From Brachyspira intermedia PWS/A (lineage in GTDB: Bacteria > Spirochaetota > Brachyspiria > Brachyspirales > Brachyspiraceae), in assembly GCF_000223215.1 (NCBI RefSeq), contig NC_017243.1, forward strand, positions 1,860,001 to 1,924,000: DNA of 64,000 nucleotides. Reading direction: 5' to 3'. This document shows, one piece after another, positions 1 through 9,348 of this stretch. Each line of letters opens with the position of its first letter. Positions within the stretch are counted from its first letter, which is position 1. The notes under the pieces are model-generated. The model was not told the DNA's origin, did not search any database, and was given only the letters and a program-made list of their open reading frames with translations. A program made the position numbers and the translations under genes.

Positions 1-345
1 ACAGGAGAAGTTCAAAAATGCATAAATGATGAAAATATAGAAAGCGGAATAGCTGTTATATTTGTACCGCATACAACTGCAGCTGTTGGAATAAATGAAA
101 ATGCTGATCCTGATGTTGTTTTTGATATGAAGAATGCTTTTAATAAATTAGTACCTCAGCATGATAATTATGAACACAGAGAAGGTAATTCACAGGCTCA
201 TGTATTATCATCTTTGGTAGCCCCTAGTTTGACAGTAATAATAGAAAATAAAAAAATAGTATTAGGTACTTGGCAAGACATATACTTTTTTGAATTCGAT
301 GGTGCTAGAAACAGAAAAGTTTATGTACAGATCATTTCAAAATAA
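1..345 (+). CDS. YjbQ/UPF0047 family protein, 5'-truncated by window edge
   Basis: The reading frame is open from base 1, so the gene starts before the window; 114 residues are visible. The motif VFVPHTTAA-like (here FVPHTTAAVGINENADPDV) and the C-terminal GTWQDIYFFEFDGARNRKV are the hallmark of the YjbQ (UPF0047) family, small trimeric proteins of about 135-140 residues. Some members have been linked to thiamine-phosphate synthase activity, but the physiological role is not settled. The conserved histidines lie in PHTTA and in REGNSQAHVLSSL. About 20-25 N-terminal residues are missing. No neighbour in the window suggests a pathway. Confidence 0.88.
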   Translation, partial: TGEVQKCINDENIESGIAVIFVPHTTAAVGINENADPDVVFDMKNAFNKLVPQHDNYEHREGNSQAHVLSSLVAPSLTVIIENKKIVLGTWQDIYFFEFDGARNRKVYVQIISK

Positions 346-375
346 AAATACATAATACTATAATTTTATTCCTCT

Positions 376-397
376 CTAGTATTTTGGGCTTTACTAG
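376..397 (+). terminator. weak hairpin after the YjbQ gene
   Basis: CTAGTA pairs with TACTAG across a 10-nt loop, 30 nt after the stop codon. The following sequence is T-rich only after an A-run, so this is a weak intrinsic terminator candidate. The rest of the 346-623 gap is AT-rich; a TATAAT at 588-593 is a possible -10 box for galM without a clear -35. Confidence 0.3.
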
Positions 398-623
398 TAA
401 AAAATTTTCTTTTTATAAAGTTAGCAATTGAACCAATTAGCTCTATTATTATTCACATATTTACTCCGTAAGTTTAAATATTTATTTTAAAGTATATAAA
501 TAAAAAAGAAATTGTCAATATACCCTATACAAGTATTAAAAATAAATCAATTTTAAAAATATTTTATATAAAAAAATAAAAATAATGTATAATATATAAA
601 TAAATTACTATAAGGATATTATT

Positions 624-1628
624 ATGTTTAGATCAAAAAAAGAAGATTTCGGAAAAAATTCTTATATCTATACATTGGAAAATGATAAGGGCTTAAAAGT
701 AAAATTGGCAGAAGTTGGAGCAACTATAACAGGAATATTTTTCAAAGACAAAGAAGGAAAAGAAGTAGAAGTGGCATTTGGTTCTGATGATATAGAGTTT
801 TATACAGATAAGGCTAAAAACGGACATATGGGTGCTACAGTAGGAAGAGTGGCTGGAAGAACTTTAGGCGCTAAATTTAAAATAGATGATAAAGAATATA
901 ATATAACAGCAAACAAAGCTCCTGATCATACACATGGAGGGACAAACGGACTTTCTTATGTAATGTACAAGTCAATACAAAAAAAGGACAATGAAGTATT
1001 ATTTTCTTATGTCTCTAAAGACGGAGAAGAAGGATATCCTGGAAATCTTAATTTAATAGTAAAATATACAATTACAGATGAAAATGAAATAATAATAGAC
1101 TATATTGCCACTACAGACAAACCAACTCCTTTAAACGTAATGAATCACTCATATTTTAATTTAAATGGCAGCGGAAATATTAAAGATCATGAAATGTTCA
1201 TAGATGCTAAATACTATCTTGCCGATGAAAATGGTATAACTTCAGGAGAAATATTAAAAACAAAAAATACTCCTTATGATTTCACTTCATTAAAGAAAGT
1301 TGATGATATAATAAAAGCAAAAGACGGCTGTGATAATTGTTTTATTTTTGATGATAATGATATAAATAAACAAAGAGTAAAAATATTATCAAGAAAAACA
1401 AATATAGCTTTAGAAGTATTTACTACTCAGCCTTCTGTATTATTCTATACAGCTAATCATTTCAATAACTTCAAAGTGAGAGATCAAATATTAAATAGAC
1501 ATGAAGCATTCTGTTTAGAAACTCAAAGTCTATCATGTGCATTGAATTTTAATCATTTCCCAAGCATTATACTTTATCCTGACAGAGAATATAATCATAG
1601 AACAATATACAAATTTAGTTTAATATAA
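624..1628 (+). CDS. galM: aldose 1-epimerase (mutarotase)
   Basis: Interconverts the alpha and beta anomers of galactose/glucose, feeding sugar catabolism in the cytoplasm. At 334 residues it has the usual GalM length. Family landmarks are present in order: GATVGRVAGR (about residues 72-81), DHTHGGTNGL with H104, the catalytic-acid His H175 in NHSYFNL, and the catalytic-base Glu E299 in CLETQS. The start ATG follows AAGGAT at 8 nt spacing. It stands alone between a conserved gene and convergent barrel genes, with no galK or galT nearby, so substrate preference cannot be inferred from context. Confidence 0.93.
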   Translation: MFRSKKEDFGKNSYIYTLENDKGLKVKLAEVGATITGIFFKDKEGKEVEVAFGSDDIEFYTDKAKNGHMGATVGRVAGRTLGAKFKIDDKEYNITANKAPDHTHGGTNGLSYVMYKSIQKKDNEVLFSYVSKDGEEGYPGNLNLIVKYTITDENEIIIDYIATTDKPTPLNVMNHSYFNLNGSGNIKDHEMFIDAKYYLADENGITSGEILKTKNTPYDFTSLKKVDDIIKAKDGCDNCFIFDDNDINKQRVKILSRKTNIALEVFTTQPSVLFYTANHFNNFKVRDQILNRHEAFCLETQSLSCALNFNHFPSIILYPDREYNHRTIYKFSLI

Positions 1629-1651
1629 TAAAATTGAATCAAATAAAAAAA

Positions 1652-1679
1652 GAGGGCAATATTGAAAAATAAAGCCCTC
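1652..1679. terminator. bidirectional intrinsic terminator between galM and convergent barrel genes
   Basis: GAGGGC (1652-1657) pairs with GCCCTC (1674-1679). A seven-A run lies to the left, giving a U-tract for the minus-strand barrel operon. A T-rich stretch lies to the right and can serve galM. Its position between convergent genes fits a shared terminator. Confidence 0.8.
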
Positions 1680-1708
1680 ATTATTTTATTAACAGTGTGA
1701 AAAACGAA

Positions 1709-2386
1709 TTATCTACTTAAAAAGTACATACCAATTTGGAAGCCTATATCAAATGAAGCTAAAGAATCCTGATTGATTGTAAAATCTTTGAATATACCAT
1801 TTTTATCTATATCAATAGGGAAATCATAATTAGCATATACACCTAATGACATCATAAATTTTCTATTGATTTTTATAAGAAAATCTGCTGAAACCTTTAT
1901 ATAAGGGATATATGAAGTTGTAAAAGCATCTTGTATATCTCCAAAATCTAATGAATATCTATTTTTACTAAATTCATCTCCTTCTTTAGTATATTTCAAA
2001 GATAATGGTAATTTAATTCCTCCTCCAAAACCTATAGAGAAGAAACCTACATTAAATCTAGGAAATACTCCTATAGAAAAACTTCCAAAATTATAATTTT
2101 CCAATACCCTTTTTCCATTTATAGTATATTTAATTTCATATCTATCCTTACTATATCCTATATCCAAAAGTAAGGCTGCAGATAAGAAATCATCATAACC
2201 CCAAAATACACCTGGCTGAAAAGAGAAGGAATTATCAAAATCCCTAAAATTTGATGTAAATACTTTGCTTCTGTCAGTAGTAGCACTGCTTCCTCCAATA
2301 CGACCTACAAAACCAGCTACAAAATCAGCAGAATAAAGTGCATTAAAAGATAATAATAAGATAAATAATATAAATATCCTTTTCAT
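1709..2386 (-). CDS. outer-membrane beta-barrel protein, paralogue of the adjacent gene
   Basis: A 225-residue exported protein with a signal peptide (KRIFILFILLLSFNALYSAD). Alternating hydrophobic/aromatic strands and a final strand close to the C-terminus (FDIGFQIGMYFLSR) are typical of a small 8-stranded porin-like barrel. It is clearly related to the gene just upstream: both share the DR/NASKVF..FRDFD segment, the NGKR.(T/L)ENY.F segment and the NYDFP segment. The 8-nt gap between the two indicates an operon. A third member of the architecture lies at 41898. Function unknown; surface or outer-membrane location is inferred from composition. Confidence 0.8.
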   Translation of the reverse strand: MKRIFILFILLLSFNALYSADFVAGFVGRIGGSSATTDRSKVFTSNFRDFDNSFSFQPGVFWGYDDFLSAALLLDIGYSKDRYEIKYTINGKRVLENYNFGSFSIGVFPRFNVGFFSIGFGGGIKLPLSLKYTKEGDEFSKNRYSLDFGDIQDAFTTSYIPYIKVSADFLIKINRKFMMSLGVYANYDFPIDIDKNGIFKDFTINQDSLASFDIGFQIGMYFLSR

Positions 2387-2394
2387 AATAACTC

Positions 2395-3078
2395 CTAATA
2401 ATCTCTATTAAAATTAATATTAAGATAATATCCAAATTGAATTCCTATATCAAAAGCACTAATGGAATCTTTATTAACAAATACATTATCCATATAATTA
2501 TTATGCTGGAAGTACAAAGGAAAATCATAATTAACATATACACCTATAAGTAAATAATTAAATATACTAAAATCAAGAGAAAATCTTACATAAGGTATAA
2601 CAGCACTCTCAAATATATCATTCAAATCTCCAAAAGAAAATCTATATCTTCCCCCTATATTATATCCATTTACTCTATATGTAGCCATTCCAGGAATTTT
2701 AACTCCGCCACCTGCCCCTATTGATAAAAATGCAAAATTAAATCTTCCATATCCGCCTACCAAAAAACTATCAAATTGATAATTTTCTGTTACTCTTTTT
2801 CCATTTATATTATATCTGAAATCATATGAATCATGATAATATCCTAAATCAAGAAGTACAGAAAAAGACATAGAAGATGCTACAGGCTGATTAATACCTA
2901 TAGAAAATGCAAACCCAGAATCAAAATCTCTAAATCCAGATGGAAATACTTTTGATGCATTTGTGTTTGCACCGCTAAGACCAAACTGGCTTGTAAATCC
3001 AACTGACAAATTTACAGCTTTCAAGTTAAAAGAAATAACAAGAATAAAAATAATTATTAAAAATATTCTATTTCTCAA
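2395..3078 (-). CDS. outer-membrane beta-barrel protein, first gene of a paralogous pair
   Basis: A 227-residue protein with an N-terminal signal sequence (FLIIIFILVISFNLKAVNL) and the same barrel pattern as its downstream paralogue at 1709-2386. Shared blocks include KVFPSGFRDFDSGFAF, NINGKRVTENYQF, the Gly-rich GAGGGVKIP strand and the C-terminal SAFDIGIQFGYY. The ATG follows an AGGAG-like site. The pair looks like a local duplication that has diverged, mostly in loop segments. Role unknown; the likely location is the outer membrane. Confidence 0.8.
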   Translation of the reverse strand: MRNRIFLIIIFILVISFNLKAVNLSVGFTSQFGLSGANTNASKVFPSGFRDFDSGFAFSIGINQPVASSMSFSVLLDLGYYHDSYDFRYNINGKRVTENYQFDSFLVGGYGRFNFAFLSIGAGGGVKIPGMATYRVNGYNIGGRYRFSFGDLNDIFESAVIPYVRFSLDFSIFNYLLIGVYVNYDFPLYFQHNNYMDNVFVNKDSISAFDIGIQFGYYLNINFNRDY

Positions 3079-3124
3079 TTTAGCTCCTATATATTATCAT
3101 ACATATATATAGTATAGCAAAATG

Positions 3125-4294
3125 TTATATAAAGTCAATAAATAATAATATAATAAAAAATATTATATATATAAAATTATATAAAAACATGAATTTTATG
3201 TATTTTTTCATAATAGAAACAAATATATTATATAAAAAATTAATCATTGCTATTAAATTCAATATAATAAAATAATAGTACGAAAATTGATTAAAAGATA
3301 TATACAATAAAAATATAGAAAATATAATACCAAATACATTTGAAATTATATATATATAATATTCTATTTTATTATGTTCTTTATCTATCCTAAATAGAAA
3401 AATATTCAATATAAAAAATATCATAAATAAAATATATAATAAGAATAAAAATCTAAAATGATTATTATTTATAATATGATATCTAAAAGTCAGTATTATA
3501 ATAACAATAGATAATACAGATACCAAAGGAGTGATAACTCTTGAAACACTTATAGACAATTTAGTATTAACCATTTTATTATATAATAAATATGAAAAAT
3601 AGATTATAAGAGTATTCAATACAGCAAAAACAGATAAAAGTATTTTTAAATTTTTCATATCATTTCTTATTAAAAATCTAAAAATTCTCTTGGCATCTAT
3701 TTTATCATTGAAATATAATACAGCAATTATAGAAAATACTATTAATGAAATTACAAATAATATTAAAAAACTCCATATTATAATTTCAGTAATCATAGTA
3801 TAAAAATCATATAAAGCATTAAACTTTTTTATATCATATCTTATAAAAGATAAACCTGCTATAAAAAGTATAATTAAATTTGCTGATATAAGATTTATTA
3901 TTAAAGAAATGAACGCATATAAATTCTCAAATGGATTGACTAATATATCATAAGGAAGTTTGTATAAATAAAAAGCCATTAAAAAAATCAATACAAATGA
4001 TATTAATATTGATTTCATGCTAATAGGATTAAGTACAAAAAGAAATATAAATATGAAAGATGATAAAGGAATTAAAAAAGAAAAAAATATCCTTATATTA
4101 TAGATAAAACTTTCTATTGCTATACCTTCTAATACTGCTAAATTAGTATTAGAATTTAATTGAGGAATATTAATATTAAAAATATAAGTAACATATATTG
4201 CAGAAACTAGTAATATAAAAGCAATACCTATAGCTATATTAAAATTCCTAATTATATTTTTATAAGCAGATGTATTTACATTATCATTATTCAC
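3125..4294 (-). CDS. polytopic membrane protein of unknown function
   Basis: 389 residues, extremely rich in Ile, Phe, Leu, Tyr and Asn, with about ten predicted transmembrane helices running from around residue 13 to the last residues. No family motif was recognised. The start is a GTG two bases after the stop of the upstream lipoprotein gene with only a weak Shine-Dalgarno, so translation is probably coupled to it. The tight pairing suggests that the lipoprotein and this integral membrane protein act together at the inner membrane/periplasm, but the sequence does not show what they do. Confidence 0.7.
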   Translation of the reverse strand: MNNDNVNTSAYKNIIRNFNIAIGIAFILLVSAIYVTYIFNINIPQLNSNTNLAVLEGIAIESFIYNIRIFFSFLIPLSSFIFIFLFVLNPISMKSILISFVLIFLMAFYLYKLPYDILVNPFENLYAFISLIINLISANLIILFIAGLSFIRYDIKKFNALYDFYTMITEIIIWSFLILFVISLIVFSIIAVLYFNDKIDAKRIFRFLIRNDMKNLKILLSVFAVLNTLIIYFSYLLYNKMVNTKLSISVSRVITPLVSVLSIVIIILTFRYHIINNNHFRFLFLLYILFMIFFILNIFLFRIDKEHNKIEYYIYIISNVFGIIFSIFLLYISFNQFSYYYFIILNLIAMINFLYNIFVSIMKKYIKFMFLYNFIYIIFFIILLFIDFI

Positions 4295-4296
4295 TA

Positions 4297-6273
4297 TTAT
4301 TTATCTATACCCAATATTTTAATCATTTCATTTTCTATTTCTAATATATCTCCATACTTATCCTGAATAGCCTTTGTATATGAACGTTTTTTTTCTAAAA
4401 GCTCTTCTTGTTTATCTTTGGATAATCTTGCAGATTCTTTATCATATTCATCACTCATAAGTTTATCAGCCACTCTTAAAGTTTTATCTGATACTATAGC
4501 TTTATCAGAATCACTTTTTGCTTTATACATATCAAATCCAGCATCTGTTTTCAAAACTCCGTCAGGAACACCATTAACAATTTTTCCTTTCCAAACAACT
4601 CTAGGATTATATTTATATGTTTTGTATGTAAACTCATATACATTTACAACACCATTTTCAGCAAATATATCCTGTGCTGTATTAGCATTAGGATCAATAA
4701 GAAGTATTTTATTTTTACCATCTTCTAAATACATTTTTTGAAAATTATTAAGTCCTTGTTTGCTACTTCCATTTATAGATTTTCCAATGGTGCTTTCCAA
4801 ATTTAATTCCAAATTATCTTTTAAAAGTAAAGTATATGAAGCTATTCCGCTCCTTTCACCCGAATGTTTATAAGTACCTCTAACCATTATTTCATCTTTT
4901 CCATCATTATTTATATCGCATAAGAAGAATTCAGGGTTATATATTGGGAAAGAAAGTATATCATCTAAATATTCCGCATATTTATTTTTATCAAATTTTC
5001 CTTCTAATATAAATTGTGAATTTGTAGCTATATTTTTTAAATCAGTTGTTTTTATAGCAGATATTTTAGCACTCTCCAATTTTGAATCATCTCCAAGATG
5101 GAAATTAAATATTTCTTCTATTTTATAATCAGCATATTTAATATTACCTATAAACATAGGATTCAAATAATATACACCTTGAAGTTTGTTTCCTTTAATT
5201 GAATAAATAAATGTATTTTTATTAAACTCAAGAAAATATAAATCAGCAAAATCTTCATATTTCTGATCTAAAGAAGGATTATATGTATAATAAAAATTTT
5301 CATAATATACAGGCGAAGCCATCTTATCTCTAGTTAAAGTTTTTCCTGTATAAGTTCTAATATATTTATTAATTATGTTTGTATTTACTATATCTCTTGC
5401 CACAGTAAAGTATGATATATTAGAATCATTATTATATATAACAGAAGATAAATTATAATTGTTTTCATTATATATATCTAAATATCCTGTATCCTTTGAG
5501 ATATCACTTAAAAAACCATTTTCATAAGCATCAGCAACTAATTTTTCAGGTCCTAAATCGGAAGGAGCTTCTATTATATAATTTATTAATTTCATTTTAT
5601 TTGAATATATATTATTTATATTATTACCCTCACCTACAATGCCAATCATCATACTTATATTTGTAGAACCTAATTTTTTCCATTCTTTCAAATAATTTTG
5701 CATATCATTAAAATAATATAAAGAATCAGTAGCAAAATGTGATAAAAATAAAGCCAAGTAAATATCTGCATCTTTATTCTTTATACTTAAAAGAAGTTCT
5801 CTAGCCTTTTTTAAAGCTAAATTTTGCTCAACATAATTATACTCAGAAGCATAAGAAAAAACTGAATTATCACTATGCACATTATCACTATAATGATTAT
5901 GATATGTATTAGATATAAAATCTATAGCATATTTTTTTATATCATTATCGCCTACAAGTTTCTTATTGAGGAAATCTTTATTTCTATTTATTATATTGCT
6001 GTACTTGGAATCTTGATAATAACTAATCAAAATATTACTGAAGGCTTCTTTATCAACTCTTATTGATTTATAAACATATTTCATATCAAAAAAAGCATTA
6101 TCATTTTTATAAACAATATCAGAATAATCATTAGTCTGTAAATTATCTGCATTTATATTATTTGTATTGATATCATTTGTATTTAAATTATTATTTATAG
6201 TTTCATTTTTACTGCAGCTTGAAAAAATTAATACATAAAACAAGATAATAATATAAATTATTTTCTTAAACAT
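4297..6273 (-). CDS. large lipoprotein of unknown function, partner of the membrane protein downstream
   Basis: Start placed at the ATG at 6273 because GGGGGA lies 5 nt upstream; an in-frame ATG at 6291 lacks such a site. The 658-residue product begins FKKIIYIIILFYVLIFSSCS, a lipoprotein signal with lipobox FSSC, followed by an Asn/Thr-rich linker of about 30 residues. A region FFLCDINNDGKDEIMVRG near residue 455-475 resembles an FG-GAP/calcium-binding DxNxDGxDE loop, suggesting a propeller-like or ion-binding module. The C-terminus is a Lys/Glu-rich probable coiled coil. Coupled to the membrane protein gene by a 2-nt gap. No defined function. Confidence 0.75.
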   Translation of the reverse strand: MFKKIIYIIILFYVLIFSSCSKNETINNNLNTNDINTNNINADNLQTNDYSDIVYKNDNAFFDMKYVYKSIRVDKEAFSNILISYYQDSKYSNIINRNKDFLNKKLVGDNDIKKYAIDFISNTYHNHYSDNVHSDNSVFSYASEYNYVEQNLALKKARELLLSIKNKDADIYLALFLSHFATDSLYYFNDMQNYLKEWKKLGSTNISMMIGIVGEGNNINNIYSNKMKLINYIIEAPSDLGPEKLVADAYENGFLSDISKDTGYLDIYNENNYNLSSVIYNNDSNISYFTVARDIVNTNIINKYIRTYTGKTLTRDKMASPVYYENFYYTYNPSLDQKYEDFADLYFLEFNKNTFIYSIKGNKLQGVYYLNPMFIGNIKYADYKIEEIFNFHLGDDSKLESAKISAIKTTDLKNIATNSQFILEGKFDKNKYAEYLDDILSFPIYNPEFFLCDINNDGKDEIMVRGTYKHSGERSGIASYTLLLKDNLELNLESTIGKSINGSSKQGLNNFQKMYLEDGKNKILLIDPNANTAQDIFAENGVVNVYEFTYKTYKYNPRVVWKGKIVNGVPDGVLKTDAGFDMYKAKSDSDKAIVSDKTLRVADKLMSDEYDKESARLSKDKQEELLEKKRSYTKAIQDKYGDILEIENEMIKILGIDK

Positions 6274-6573
6274 AATTCCCCCATAATCCATTCCAACAAA
6301 ACATGTTTACCTTTTGTATATTATATATAAAATATCTTTTTTTACAAGCACTATAATCTACACTACTTTTTATACAAATAAAATAAAAAATTGTAATTGA
6401 CTTTTTGTTTTATATTTATACAATTTATAGGTTATAAAAATGTATAATTTTTCATAGTAAATACTTGTATGTAAGTTATTTTAAATATTTTATTATTGAG
6501 CATTTTTATATATAAGTAAGTGAAAATATCTATTTTACTTAGAATATACTTTGACGAATGCATGCAAAAGAGA

Positions 6574-7109
6574 GAGAACAATTTTTATAAGTAATTAAAT
6601 AAAAATTGTGAGCCTATGGCAAGTTTACTTTAGAGAGCCTTTGCTGAAGGCATATAAAACTAGAGAACAATTTTTATAAATAACTAAATAAAAATAGTGA
6701 GCATATTACAAGTTTACTTGGCAGAGCCTTTGCCGAAGGCATATAAAACTAGAAAACAATTTTTATAAATAATTAAATAAAAATTGAGAGCCTCTCGCAA
6801 GTTTACTTTAGAGAGCCTTTGCTGAAGGCATATAAAACTAGAGAACAATTTTTATAAATAACTAAATAAAAATTGTGAGCCTCTCGCAAGTTTACTTTAG
6901 AGAGCCTTTGCTGAAGGCATATAAAACTAGAGAACAATTTTTATAAATAACTAAATAAAAATTGTGAGCCTCTCGCAAGTTTACTTGACAGAGCCTTTGC
7001 CGAAGGCACGCAAAGCGAGCGAACAATTTTTATAAATAACTAAATAAAAATTGTGAGCATATTACAAGTTTACTTGTAATATACTTTTAGCGAACAATTT
7101 TTATAAATA
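6574..7109. repeat. array of 89-bp direct repeats with internal hairpins
   Basis: Unit starts at 6574, 6663, 6752, 6841, 6930 and 7019, spaced exactly 89 bp; a final partial copy begins near 7091. Each unit holds an 11-bp inverted repeat (ACAATTTTTAT / ATAAAAATTGT, 10-nt loop) and a GCCTT-TGCYG-AAGGC hairpin. The sixth unit contains the perfect palindrome ATATTACAAGT-TT-ACTTGTAATAT instead of the CTCTCGC...GAGAG form. There are no unique spacers. The array fills most of the gap between the minus-strand lipoprotein and the plus-strand HAD gene and ends 12 nt before the HAD ribosome-binding site. Confidence 0.92.
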
Positions 7110-7122
7110 ATAGAGGTAATAA

Positions 7123-7893
7123 ATGATTAGTATAATATCAGATATGGACGGAGTTATATACAGAGGCAATAATTTAATAGAAGGTGCAGAAGATTTCATA
7201 AAAATGTTATTGTATAAAAATGTACCTTTTCTATTTTTAACAAATAATGCCGAACAAACTCCTAGAGATTTAAAAAGAAAATTAGAATCATTGGGCGTAA
7301 ACGGATTAGATGAAAAACATTTTTTCACAGCAGCACAGGCAACAGCTATATTCCTACAAAGACAGCTTGCAAACGGTACTGCTTATGTAATAGGAACAGG
7401 CGGACTTGTAAGCGAATTATATAATGTGGGATATAGTATCAATGATGTTAATCCTGATTATGTAGTAGTTGGGAAAACTAATGCCTTTAATTTTGATATG
7501 CTTCAAAAGGCAGTGCATCTTATTAATAAAGGTGCAAAATTTATAGGCTGCAATCCGGATATAGTAGACCCTGCTCCTAATGGAGAATTAATACCTGCAG
7601 TAGGTCCTATACTTGCAGCAATAGAAACAGCTACAGGTAAAAAGCCTTATATTGTAGGTAAGCCGAATCCTATTATGATGTCTATAGCTAAAAATCAAAT
7701 AAATGCACATAGTGAAAATACATTGATGGTTGGCGATAGAATGGATACAGATATATTGGGAGGACTTGGTGCTGGTATGAAAACGGCTTTAGTACTTTCA
7801 GGAGTTACTACAAAAGCAATAATGGAAGAGTTTCCATACAGACCAAATTATATATTTAATTCTGTTGCAGAAATAGATATAGAAAAATTATAA
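7123..7893 (+). CDS. HAD-IIA family phosphatase (NagD-like)
   Basis: A 256-residue cytoplasmic hydrolase of the HAD superfamily, subclass IIA, which dephosphorylates small phosphorylated metabolites (sugar phosphates, p-nitrophenyl phosphate or nucleotides in characterised members). Motif I is SDMDGVIYRG, with nucleophile D7 and general acid D9. Motif II is FLTNNAEQT; the C2 cap follows; motif III is VGKPNP; motif IV is MVGDRMDTDILGG. Length and motif order match NagD. GAGG lies 8 nt before the ATG. The 5' region is the 89-bp repeat array, which may be transcribed as an unusually structured leader. The exact substrate is not predictable. Confidence 0.9.
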   Translation: MISIISDMDGVIYRGNNLIEGAEDFIKMLLYKNVPFLFLTNNAEQTPRDLKRKLESLGVNGLDEKHFFTAAQATAIFLQRQLANGTAYVIGTGGLVSELYNVGYSINDVNPDYVVVGKTNAFNFDMLQKAVHLINKGAKFIGCNPDIVDPAPNGELIPAVGPILAAIETATGKKPYIVGKPNPIMMSIAKNQINAHSENTLMVGDRMDTDILGGLGAGMKTALVLSGVTTKAIMEEFPYRPNYIFNSVAEIDIEKL

Positions 7894-8136
7894 TTTATTA
7901 TTATTGATATCGATAAACTTTTTATTATAATAAAAAATTTTGTTTTACAATACCTATCAGCTAAAATTGATAGACACTCAATTTTTTATTTGTAAATTAT
8001 TTAACAACTAAAATTATTATATATTTGTTTATCGATTAAAAAATTACAATTTATTATTTTAGTATTTGATTTTAAAGCTGTTTAATTTTATTAGACGGCT
8101 TTATTTTTATTTAATAAAAAAATTGGGGATAATTTC

Positions 8137-9273
8137 ATGTCTAATTTATTATTTATTATAATGACTCTTTTATGGCTTTCATTATATGTTTATATACCAT
8201 ATCAGGTTCCTTATTTATCATCTATCAATATAAGTACATCTATGATAGGAATTATTATAGGTGTTTACGGCGGTGCACAAGTGTTTTTAAAATTCACATT
8301 TGGTATTCTTAATGATTATGTAGGCAAATGCAAAGTATTTATATTACTGGCTGGAATTCTCACTTTTCTTGGAGCTATTATAAGATTGTTTAATTTAAAT
8401 GCAGTAGGATTTTTGATGGGCGGAATTTTATGCGGAATATCAGCTTCAATTTGGACAGTATTTATGGTTTTATATGCCTCTTATTTTGATAAAAGCCAAG
8501 AATATAAAGCTACAAGCAAATCTTTAGTTGCAAGTGTATCCGGTATGTTTTTAGCATTTTTAATAGCAGCTTTTTCTTATAATAAATTCGGAATGAAATT
8601 TCTTCTTTATGTAAGTGCTGTTTCAGGAGTATTAGTTTTTATATTGGGTATTTTTCTTCAAGATAGAAAAAGCAGTAAAAAATTATCAATAAAAGGCTTA
8701 TTATCCGTTATCAAAAATAAAAGATTAGTAATATTTTCAGTGCTTGCTATAGTAATGCAGGGAATACAGATGGCAGCTATTGTATCATTCACTTTAAATA
8801 GAATAAAAGAACTTGGCGGAAGTGATCAAAATGTAGGTATGGCATCAATAACAGGTATGTTCTTTGCTATATTAGGAGCCTTTGCCCCAAGCAGAATAAA
8901 AAATGAAAACAATATAAAGAAGTATATACCAATATTTTTTGTTGTTATGGCTTTATACTGTATTACTGTAATATTAAGCGATAATGTATATGTTATAATA
9001 GTCTCTCAAAGTTTTGGAGGTTTTTCTTCAGGAATACTAGCCTCTTTATTAACAAGCGAATCAATAAAAGAAATAGATACAAATAAGAAATCATCAGCAA
9101 TGGGATTTTTCCAATCTACATATTCATTCGGTATTTTTATATTCCCTATAATAACTGGTAAATTAATAGATATGTACTCTATAAATATAGCATACATTGT
9201 ACTTGCTGTAATTTCTTTATTATCTGCTGTAATTTCAATTATTTATTATATGGGAAATAGATATAAAAAATAA
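8137..9273 (+). CDS. major facilitator superfamily transporter
   Basis: A 378-residue inner-membrane protein with about 12 hydrophobic helices. The loop between helices 2 and 3 carries FGILNDYVGKCK, the MFS signature (GxxxDxxGxK/R). A positively charged central loop (LQDRKSSKKLSIKG) divides two six-helix halves. GGGGA precedes the ATG. Substrate unknown. It is followed after 75 nt by a drug/metabolite transporter in the same direction, so the two may form a transport pair, but they have no shared enzyme context. Confidence 0.86.
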   Translation: MSNLLFIIMTLLWLSLYVYIPYQVPYLSSINISTSMIGIIIGVYGGAQVFLKFTFGILNDYVGKCKVFILLAGILTFLGAIIRLFNLNAVGFLMGGILCGISASIWTVFMVLYASYFDKSQEYKATSKSLVASVSGMFLAFLIAAFSYNKFGMKFLLYVSAVSGVLVFILGIFLQDRKSSKKLSIKGLLSVIKNKRLVIFSVLAIVMQGIQMAAIVSFTLNRIKELGGSDQNVGMASITGMFFAILGAFAPSRIKNENNIKKYIPIFFVVMALYCITVILSDNVYVIIVSQSFGGFSSGILASLLTSESIKEIDTNKKSSAMGFFQSTYSFGIFIFPIITGKLIDMYSINIAYIVLAVISLLSAVISIIYYMGNRYKK

Positions 9274-9348
9274 CAAAATAATAAAAAATAATTGCAAAAA
9301 ATAAAATTTATAATAGTATATTTGCATTAAATTTTTACGGATTTTTTT

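Noticed and set aside
6574-7109. 89-bp array considered as a CRISPR array or replication iterons
   Set aside because: Units are contiguous with no variable spacers, there are no cas genes, and no dnaA, dnaN or rep gene lies nearby.
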